From the NCBI GenBank assembly GCA_044507695.1, contig JBIQJD010000001.1, forward strand, positions 277,820-341,819: a stretch of 64,000 nucleotides of DNA. Direction: 5' to 3'. The stretch's first letter is position 1. Each line of letters starts with the position of its first letter. The stretch is from JBIQJD01 sp044507695. Its GTDB lineage: Bacteria; Bacteroidota; Ignavibacteria; Ignavibacteriales; Ignavibacteriaceae. The notes below the pieces were generated by a model. The model was not told the DNA's origin. It made no database searches and saw only the letters and a list, made by a program, of their open reading frames with translations. This document shows, in pieces, positions 57,709 through 64,000 of the stretch. The position numbers and the translations under genes were made by a program.

Positions 57709-58722
57709 TTAGATTAAAAATTTTCCATTCTGCATTATTTGGAAATCATCAAACCAGATATCAAAATCTCTTCCAACACAATCAATGTGAGTTGTTGAAG
57801 TCCAATCAGCGCCGGTATGTTCTGTGTAAGGATGACCGAAAGCAATATGGATACCAGGAATTTTTTCATCTTGTAAAATATTTCCAATCACTTCTTTAAC
57901 TGCAGTATTTGTTCCGATAGCAAATTCTCCAACCCTGCTGCTGTTATCATCAGTCATCGTGTAAGCAGCAAATTCATCAAGCAGCTCTGAATTCAAACAG
58001 TGCATAGCTTTTATTCTGCTGTTAATAATTTCAATCTTTAAAGGAGTATTTTGTAAATCTCCGTACTTTCTGCAGAGATAATCTCCAACAACGCCATCAA
58101 CTACAAAAATACCATTGAGATTAAGAGGTGATGTGAAAATTTCACCGCCGGGAAGATTGCCCCATTTATCCGGCGTAATTATTCCGCTGGTCTTAATCCA
58201 TTTTATATCCGGAGAGAATTCAGCAACTATATCTGTTCCGGCAGCCGATATAGCTTTAATTATTTTCGTTTTTCTTGCAAGTTCAATTAATTGTTGAGAG
58301 TGCCTGTCAATTTCATTAAAATCAGCACGCATTCCTTGCATCATTATCTGCTTATTAATATTAACCATGTGCGCGTGCCTGATTTTATTTTTATTTATTA
58401 CATCCGTCATCTGAATTCTTGCCTTTAATTCACCCGGCTGAGTCTGGCAGGCAAAAATACTCACATTAGATTTTTCAAGATAATTTAATATAATTTCCGG
58501 CATTTTTTTCAGAGGACGGTTTGCACAATCTTCAAGCAGAAAGATGCGGTATTCAGCTCCGGTTTTTTTAATTTCATTTATAAGAGAAGCGGCTATTTCA
58601 GCAGTGGATTCATCAGTAATTATTGTTACACGTTCTACTGATTTAATTTTAAGGCAGATGTTAACCGCATTAAAAGCTCCTGGTGAAAGTTCCTTATCAA
58701 ATTCAATTTGAGTAAAATCCAT
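57709..58722 (-). CDS. M29-like aminopeptidase of the amidoligase cluster
   Basis: 337 residues. The C-terminal half shows M29 (AmpS/PepS) metal-site blocks: NLPGGEIFTSP, SRVGEFAIGTN, and HIAFGHPYTEHTGADWTSTTHID, with a Glu, a Glu and several His plus an Asp in the family positions. M29 enzymes remove N-terminal residues with two zinc or cobalt ions. The N-terminal half is a Rossmann-like domain. It is shorter than the 400 or so residues typical of M29, so its site may be specialised, for example for the cluster's product. Eleven bases separate it from the GCS2 gene. Confidence 0.75.
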   Translation of the reverse strand: MDFTQIEFDKELSPGAFNAVNICLKIKSVERVTIITDESTAEIAASLINEIKKTGAEYRIFLLEDCANRPLKKMPEIILNYLEKSNVSIFACQTQPGELKARIQMTDVINKNKIRHAHMVNINKQIMMQGMRADFNEIDRHSQQLIELARKTKIIKAISAAGTDIVAEFSPDIKWIKTSGIITPDKWGNLPGGEIFTSPLNLNGIFVVDGVVGDYLCRKYGDLQNTPLKIEIINSRIKAMHCLNSELLDEFAAYTMTDDNSSRVGEFAIGTNTAVKEVIGNILQDEKIPGIHIAFGHPYTEHTGADWTSTTHIDCVGRDFDIWFDDFQIMQNGKFLI

Positions 58723-58733
58723 ATAGTATTTTT

Positions 58734-59873
58734 TCAGTTGGAGGTAAGTTTTTGCGGAGTTTCATCAATCTTCAAACCTCGTTTTGTTTCATCGATAATA
58801 TAATCCACAACATCTTTTATATTGTAAGATTGTTCCCAAACTTCAAGCTGCCTGTCTGCGCCGGTTCCTTCTTCAAGGATTTTCTCAACATAATTAAGTT
58901 CATTTCTTGAACCAAGATCATCAACTACATCATCAACAAATTCAAGCAATTCTTTTACCAAATCTTTGAAATCGACTTCCTGCTGCTTTCCGAAATCAAT
59001 CAACTTTCCGCCAATTCCAAATCTTGCAGCACGCCATTTGTTCTCAGCAATTAAAGCCCGCCTGTATAATCTGAATCCAAGATTCTGTTTAATCAATTTG
59101 TGAAGTTTTGCAACTACAGCCTGCATTAAAGCAGCAAGTGCAATTGTTTCATCAACGCGCATTGGAATATCACAAATCCGGAATTCCAGAGTTTCAAAAT
59201 GTGGATGAAGCCGTATATCCCACCAGATTTTCTTGCCATTATCAATGCAGTTAGTTTTTATAAGAAGATTTACAAAATTATCATACTCTGCAAGTGAGTT
59301 GAAGTAATCAGGAATTCCTGTTCGCGGAAATCTATCAAAGACCTTGCTTCTGTAAGATTTAAATCCGGTGTTTCTGCCAAGCCAGAAAGGTGAATTTGTT
59401 GAAAGAGCAAAAATGTGCGGCAGGAAATATCTTGCAGCATTCATAATATGAATTCCGGTTTCGCGGTCATTGAGTCCAACATGAACATGCAATCCAAAAA
59501 TTAAATTTGCTCTTGCAACCTGCTGCATATCAGAGATAATGGTCTTATATCTTGGATGTGAAGTTATTCTCTGATCTTTCCAGTGAGAAAACGGATGTGT
59601 TCCTGCTGCGGCAATACAGAGTCCTTTACTTTTTGCAAGTTTCGCCAGCTCGGTTCGTAATTTTGTAACCTGTTTTCGGGCATCGTGAACATCAATGCAG
59701 ATGTCTGTTCCCATTTCAACAACTGATTGATGCATTTCAGGTTTTACGTTTTCGGCAAGAATTAATTTGCCGTCTTCCAGAATCTGATGAATGTGTGAGC
59801 GGAGTTCACGTGTTTCGGGATCAACAATCTGGAATTCTTCTTCAATGCCGAGTGTAAATAATTTTCCTGCCAT
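58734..59873 (-). CDS. Carboxylate-amine ligase, GCS2/YbdK family
   Basis: 379 residues. LGIEEEFQIVD (E11-E13) is the N-terminal magnesium/substrate motif of the glutamate-cysteine ligase 2 family. GTHPFSHW, LIFGLHVHVGLNDRETGI, STNSPFWLGRNTGFKSYRS and HFETLEFRICD follow in family order. Members join an amino acid carboxylate to an amine with ATP; the YbdK group is named for weak glutamate-cysteine ligase activity, and the true substrate here is not shown. It is 23 bases downstream of an ATP-grasp gene and is the anchor for reading this cluster as an amide-bond synthesis system. Confidence 0.9.
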   Translation of the reverse strand: MAGKLFTLGIEEEFQIVDPETRELRSHIHQILEDGKLILAENVKPEMHQSVVEMGTDICIDVHDARKQVTKLRTELAKLAKSKGLCIAAAGTHPFSHWKDQRITSHPRYKTIISDMQQVARANLIFGLHVHVGLNDRETGIHIMNAARYFLPHIFALSTNSPFWLGRNTGFKSYRSKVFDRFPRTGIPDYFNSLAEYDNFVNLLIKTNCIDNGKKIWWDIRLHPHFETLEFRICDIPMRVDETIALAALMQAVVAKLHKLIKQNLGFRLYRRALIAENKWRAARFGIGGKLIDFGKQQEVDFKDLVKELLEFVDDVVDDLGSRNELNYVEKILEEGTGADRQLEVWEQSYNIKDVVDYIIDETKRGLKIDETPQKLTSN

Positions 59874-59896
59874 TTTATTGCCTGCTTACTTAGTTG

Positions 59897-60859
59897 CTAT
59901 TTATTTTCTAATGCTTTGTTGTTGGCAAATGAGGTAATAAAATTTCCCCAAGTTAAATTGTTCTGATTTGGTTTATGATTTTTAGCCCGTCTGATTGCCA
60001 TATTTGAAGCAGCTTCAACTATCCATTCAAAATTTTCTTCTCCAACTGAATGAAGATCAGCATCGGGAGCGGGATTGCAAAAATCTATTGCATAAGGAAC
60101 TCCATCACGCACTGCAAATTCCACAGTGTTAAAATCATAACCCAGTGCTTTATTTAAAGCGAGAACTCCATCTTTTACTTTCTCCAGTAATTTATTTTCT
60201 GCAGATTTTCCGCCGCGAACGTATCTTAAATGATGCGGCTGCCTCGGATCATACTGCATGATGTGAACATCTCTTCTATCCAAACAATAACATCTGAAAT
60301 AATCTGTAAATATAATTTCTTCCTGAAGCATCATAACCAACTGCCCTGTTTCATTATAGGCTTTATAAAATTCTTCAGGATTATTAAGCTTGTAAACATT
60401 TTTCCATCCACCGCCGGCAAACGGTTTAAAGTATGCAGGAAATCCAACATAGTTAAAAATGCTTTCCCAATCCAAAGGATAAGCAAGATTCCTGAACGAT
60501 TTTTCATTTGTATCAACGGGATGCTGATTTGAAGGAAGCAGAACGGTTTTTGGAACGGCTACTCCTATTTTTGTAGCAAGTGCGTTGTTAAAAAATTTTT
60601 CATCAGCACTCCACCAAAATGGATTGTTAATTACTGCTGTTCCGCTTATTGCTGCATTTTTCAGGTAACCCCGGTAGAAGGGAACATCCTGAGAGATTCT
60701 ATCAATAATTACATCATAACCACTGTCTTCACCTTGAATTACTTTATCAATCTTTACGAACTCTGCAGTTATGCCGTCTTCATTTTTTGAGTTTACACGA
60801 TCAATAAATGCCTGCGGAAAAGTATTTTCCTGGCCAAACAGAATACCAATTTTTTTCAT
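59897..60859 (-). CDS. ATP-grasp ligase of the amidoligase cluster
   Basis: 320 residues. An N-terminal Rossmann-like region (GILFGQENTFPQAFIDRVN) leads to an ATP-grasp domain: PAYFKPFAGGGWKNVYKL is the lysine plus glycine loop, LVMMLQEEI the hinge, and FAVRDGVPYAIDFCNPAPD the metal-binding end. RimK/D-Ala-D-Ala-ligase-like proteins of this size join a carboxylate to an amine. The substrate is unknown. The gene lies between the esterase (83 bases) and the GCS2 ligase (23 bases). Confidence 0.8.
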   Translation of the reverse strand: MKKIGILFGQENTFPQAFIDRVNSKNEDGITAEFVKIDKVIQGEDSGYDVIIDRISQDVPFYRGYLKNAAISGTAVINNPFWWSADEKFFNNALATKIGVAVPKTVLLPSNQHPVDTNEKSFRNLAYPLDWESIFNYVGFPAYFKPFAGGGWKNVYKLNNPEEFYKAYNETGQLVMMLQEEIIFTDYFRCYCLDRRDVHIMQYDPRQPHHLRYVRGGKSAENKLLEKVKDGVLALNKALGYDFNTVEFAVRDGVPYAIDFCNPAPDADLHSVGEENFEWIVEAASNMAIRRAKNHKPNQNNLTWGNFITSFANNKALENK

Positions 60860-60942
60860 GAAGTATACCTGATTATTTGATAAAAAAAATCGTTTTATTA
60901 TCTGCAGTTAAAGAGGAAATTATATCTGAATAAAATAAAAAT

Positions 60943-61665
60943 TTATGAATTCACTTTTGCAAGATAATCTTTAAACATTTCTTTCCAGTACGGCCAATCG
61001 TGTGCTGCCCCTTTTCTTATATCAAGCCAATGATCTATGTTTTTAGAATTCAGAATCTGGGATAGTCTTTTATTTTCATCGAGGCAAATATCATATTCAC
61101 CGGTGCCAAGAATAATTCCCATCTGTCTGAATCGTTCAAGATACCATTCATCATTAAGGTTTGGGAGAAAATCAGGTGGATTATTGAAATAGCAGTTATC
61201 GTCATAATATCCCATAATGAACTGTTTGATATCAAATGCACCACTCATACTTATTAAATAACCGATTTTATCAGGGTGACGGAAAGCAAGGTTTGAAGCA
61301 TGATATGCACCGAAGCTGCATCCAGCTACACCAACTCTCTCTGCACCTGTTTCGTATTTTGCAAATTCTATTACATCATGAAGAATCAGGTTCTCATAAG
61401 CTATGTGTGTCTTTACTCTGTCTGCGGGATGTATGGAATAATTGTACCAGCTCTCAGAATCAATTGCATCGGGACAATAAATTTTAATTTTCCCGGAATC
61501 AATTATATGCGCAACTGAATCTATCAATCCAAAATCCTTGTTTTCATAATAGTGAGCTTTTGAAGTAGGGAATAAGATTACCGGATAACCGCTGTGCCCG
61601 AAAACGAGCATTTTAAAATCGCGGCTTAAATGATCGGTGTACCATTGATGAAACTCTTCTTTCAC
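60943..61665 (-). CDS. Alpha/beta-hydrolase esterase of the amidoligase cluster
   Basis: 240 residues, no signal peptide. The nucleophile elbow is GCSFGAYHASN with S117; the region EYDICLDENKRL supplies an acid and GAAHDWPYWKEM the histidine. It resembles the COG4947 esterase group, often of unknown substrate. It is the first gene of the operon; the start is GTG with GGAG four bases upstream. In this context it may release or protect the product by cleaving an ester or amide. Confidence 0.8.
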   Translation of the reverse strand: MKEEFHQWYTDHLSRDFKMLVFGHSGYPVILFPTSKAHYYENKDFGLIDSVAHIIDSGKIKIYCPDAIDSESWYNYSIHPADRVKTHIAYENLILHDVIEFAKYETGAERVGVAGCSFGAYHASNLAFRHPDKIGYLISMSGAFDIKQFIMGYYDDNCYFNNPPDFLPNLNDEWYLERFRQMGIILGTGEYDICLDENKRLSQILNSKNIDHWLDIRKGAAHDWPYWKEMFKDYLAKVNS

Positions 61666-61715
61666 AAATCTCCGGCTGAATTACCTTATTAAAATTTAAA
61701 TATTCGGGATGATTT

Positions 61716-61745
61716 CAAATATAGAAAATTGCAGATTCATATCAA
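61716..61745 (-). promoter_or_regulatory. Bacteroidetes-type promoter-like site of the amidoligase operon
   Basis: On the minus strand TTG (plus 61743-61745), a 19-base spacer and TATATTTG (plus 61716-61723). It lies about 50 bases before the esterase start. The spacing and element are the same as at asnS. Confidence 0.5.
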
Positions 61746-61824
61746 TGAATGAAATAGTGTAAAATCATTTACAATTAATTTTAAGTTGATGAAAGAAGTT
61801 TTTATTTCCGGAGAAATTTAAGGA

Positions 61825-61860
61825 AGAAAAAACCGGCAGCATGATTACCACACTGCCGGT
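61825..61860 (-). terminator. Rho-independent terminator of the secreted protein gene
   Basis: ACCGGCAG (61832-61839) pairs with CTGCCGGT (61853-61860). On the minus strand six T and then CTT follow. It is just past the stop at 61867. Confidence 0.85.
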
Positions 61861-61866
61861 GAAAGT

Positions 61867-64000
61867 TTACTTCAGGAGTATAAATTTTCTGGATAATGTA
61901 TATCCGCCTGAACTAAGCTGGTAGAAATAAACGCCGCTTGCCATTCCAATAGGAGAATATTGAAGCGTATGCATTCCGGAGCTTTTCCATTCATTCTCAA
62001 GCAGAGTAGCAACCTGTCTTCCATTAATATCAAATATTTTAAGTGAAACAACAGATTCTTTTGGCAAATAATACTTGATTATTGTTCCTGCATTAAACGG
62101 ATTTGGATAATTCTGATAAAGGGTATACAAAGCAGGAGTTTCAGGATTTTCTTCCGGGGTCTCCCATAGTCCGCTTACATTTGCTATCCTGCGCATTCCT
62201 ACATTATGAAAAACCGGTTCATCAATCACTGTTAAAATAGGACTTATATAATCAGCATAATTTGGAGCAGTTGCTTTAACCTGGTATTGTCCTGATGGAA
62301 CATAAAAAGCAAAATAACCAGGAATCTTAATACCATCTTCTGTTAATGAATCAGTAACCTGCGGATTGACCTGACCGGTTTCTTCTGCGGGCCATCTCTC
62401 CCAAGATGCATCGCCGGTTCTCATCATTGCAACAACTTCAGCATTTTTTATCAATGATTCTTCAGGCGGAACCTGAGGCCATTCATATTCAGAACCGGCA
62501 ATTTCAATATCATAAACATAACCGGCAGGATCAATTAAAATTTCATGGCATTTAACCCAAACTAATCCGCTGATTGGCGGGCTTCCATCTTCCGGATAAT
62601 ACATTGGGAGGCACCATATTTCAATTGTTGCACCGGCACCAAATCCTTTATGCACATATATAAAATCATGAGCAGTTACAAAGTCTTCTGCACCAGAACC
62701 TGAAACGGCATTGCCTTCATCAACTTCGTTAACTTCGGATACAGGAAGGATTTCCTCATATACATTTCCGCCTTCATAAATTACCAATTTTAAGCCGTGT
62801 TTCTCAAGATATTCCGGTAAATCACGTATGCCTCTTACTGCATTCTGCCGTTTATTAATTCTGAACTCAGTATTGGGCGTTGTTCCGGATGATCCGCCAA
62901 GAGCGCGTGGAAGAATATTAGAACCGCCGGAAGATATTATGAAGTTATCGAAATCAAATCCTATTGCATCAATCATCGTATCAACCTTTACAACCATTGG
63001 TTCCCAAAAATTGAATGAAGGTGAACTCTTTTCACCATTAAACTCTGCCTGAATGTATAGAAAATGTAAACCATCCTCATTTAAATTTGTAAGAGGAATT
63101 TCCCATCTTCTATCAGTGCCTGCAGTTGTACTTCCAACTTCCTCTGCTCCGCAAGATTGTAAATCACCAAAGCAGCCGTCTGCAGGTCCTTCATAAAGTG
63201 TTACTTTTGCACCTGCTCTTGCCAGTCCGCTGAATTTTGTTGAAGTTCCAATTATGATTGGATCATCTTTATCAGAAGATTTTACTGCCGGTGATAAAAC
63301 CTTCGGCTGCAATAATGCTTTCACATTAAATGTAAGACTTACATGATTGCTTGAAAAATCTTTATCATAATCCGTAGCTGCATAAGTTATATTTTTAAAT
63401 GTGCCTAATTCTGTTGGTAGAATTGTAACCTGAATATGGCCGAAATAAAATCTATCAACTGTGCCTAAATCCCAAGAAATAACTCTGCCATTAATTGATG
63501 TAGGTTCCGGAACTGCAGATACAAATTGACAATTCTCCGGAATGGTATCATAAATAACCGTGTTTGGAGCAGTAAAATTTGTAAGATTAAAAAAGTAGAT
63601 ATCAAAACTGAAGGGCACATTTTGTTCTGCTGCAAAAGTAAGAAAATCCATTTCCTCGAATGATGCCCAAACGAACATCACCAAATCTGGAATTGGTGCA
63701 GATACATTTAACTCCAGTACTGCAATATTATTATCGGGATTAGCCTCTGCAACAGCACCGGAAATATCGGCCGTTATTCTAATTGGTACACCAATAACTG
63801 CATTGGGATCTATAACGCAAATTATAAAAATAGTCCCGCCCTGATTCGCGGAGAGTGTACCTAATTGCCAAGAAAGCATTGAAGCAGTTTGTGAAGTTGG
63901 TTCAATAAAAGCATTTATAAATTGAAGCTCTGGTGGAAGCTCACAATTTACAACTACATCTGGTGCATCTGTTGTTCCCGTCCAGGAATATGATGCTATC
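61867..64000 (-). CDS. Large secreted protein with DUF11-like repeats and T9SS sorting domain (partial, 5' end outside window)
   Basis: The reading frame is open to the window edge, so the true start lies beyond 64000; the first internal ATG at 63879 is inside a domain. At least two DUF11-like repeats are visible (TADISGAVAEANPDNNIAVLEL and VISWDLGTVDRFYFG with SNHVSLTFNV). A beta-rich middle follows (VTLYEGPADGCFGD, LHFLYIQAEFNGEKS). YPNPFNAGTIIKYYLPKES near the end begins the type IX sorting domain, ending RKFILLK. It is an exported, probably surface adhesin-like or structural protein. Function beyond that is not evident. Confidence 0.85.
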   Translation of the reverse strand, partial: IASYSWTGTTDAPDVVVNCELPPELQFINAFIEPTSQTASMLSWQLGTLSANQGGTIFIICVIDPNAVIGVPIRITADISGAVAEANPDNNIAVLELNVSAPIPDLVMFVWASFEEMDFLTFAAEQNVPFSFDIYFFNLTNFTAPNTVIYDTIPENCQFVSAVPEPTSINGRVISWDLGTVDRFYFGHIQVTILPTELGTFKNITYAATDYDKDFSSNHVSLTFNVKALLQPKVLSPAVKSSDKDDPIIIGTSTKFSGLARAGAKVTLYEGPADGCFGDLQSCGAEEVGSTTAGTDRRWEIPLTNLNEDGLHFLYIQAEFNGEKSSPSFNFWEPMVVKVDTMIDAIGFDFDNFIISSGGSNILPRALGGSSGTTPNTEFRINKRQNAVRGIRDLPEYLEKHGLKLVIYEGGNVYEEILPVSEVNEVDEGNAVSGSGAEDFVTAHDFIYVHKGFGAGATIEIWCLPMYYPEDGSPPISGLVWVKCHEILIDPAGYVYDIEIAGSEYEWPQVPPEESLIKNAEVVAMMRTGDASWERWPAEETGQVNPQVTDSLTEDGIKIPGYFAFYVPSGQYQVKATAPNYADYISPILTVIDEPVFHNVGMRRIANVSGLWETPEENPETPALYTLYQNYPNPFNAGTIIKYYLPKESVVSLKIFDINGRQVATLLENEWKSSGMHTLQYSPIGMASGVYFYQLSSGGYTLSRKFILLK

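Noticed and set aside
1..64000. tRNA genes, CRISPR arrays, insertion sequences and prophage
   Set aside because: I saw no cloverleaf, no regularly spaced repeats, no transposase or integrase, and no terminal inverted repeats.

Overview
The window comes from an AT-rich, Gram-negative chromosome, most likely a member of the Ignavibacteria (Bacteroidota/Chlorobi group). This is inferred from three proteins with the type IX secretion C-terminal sorting domain (YPNPFN motif), lpxA and TonB/TonB-receptor-like genes (an outer membrane), a DUF4837 lipoprotein, and several promoter-like sites of the Bacteroidetes form TTTG/TTG - about 19 bp - TAnnTTTG. Genes are dense with short or overlapping junctions. 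I see no tRNA, rRNA, insertion sequence, prophage or CRISPR array. No gap between genes exceeds 300 bases.

Layout. 1-5.3 kb: a LOG-family protein, an rpsU operon with a zinc-ribbon protein, a universal stress protein, an M14 carboxypeptidase, a thioredoxin-fold protein, a small outer-membrane barrel and what looks like the C-terminal remnant of a CYTH protein. 5.3-11.4 kb: an AddB-like nuclease, a secreted M1 peptidase and a YdjC-type deacetylase. 11.5-19.5 kb: a tightly packed housekeeping operon greA-ribD-ribE-tilS-hpt-ftsH-polyprenol kinase-like-DUF4837. 19.5-24.3 kb (minus): glnE followed by a DUF2723 membrane protein. 24.4-31.6 kb: SIMPL protein, aldo/keto reductase, a 56-residue protein, M15 peptidase, AEC transporter, DinB protein and a large TonB-receptor-like barrel. 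31.7-40.8 kb: asnS and then a partial complex I operon, nuoJKLM-[NhaD-like antiporter]-[unknown 121 aa]-nuoN. 40.9-51.1 kb: nnr, vanZ-like, tonB, DUF218, nusB, a UMF1-type MFS permease, a CDF metal transporter, lpxA, an unusual SDR and an FAD dehydrogenase.

51.2-61.7 kb (minus) is the most unusual part. It is a probable operon running esterase, ATP-grasp ligase, GCS2/YbdK-type carboxylate-amine ligase, M29-type aminopeptidase, second ATP-grasp-like protein, a 1260-residue alpha-amylase-superfamily protein with an HExxH motif in its N-terminal part, and a secreted PQQ-type sugar dehydrogenase. The first five genes look like a system that makes and trims a small peptide-like metabolite. A promoter-like site precedes the esterase. 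The window ends inside a large secreted protein with DUF11-like repeats and a sorting domain (minus strand, 5' end missing).
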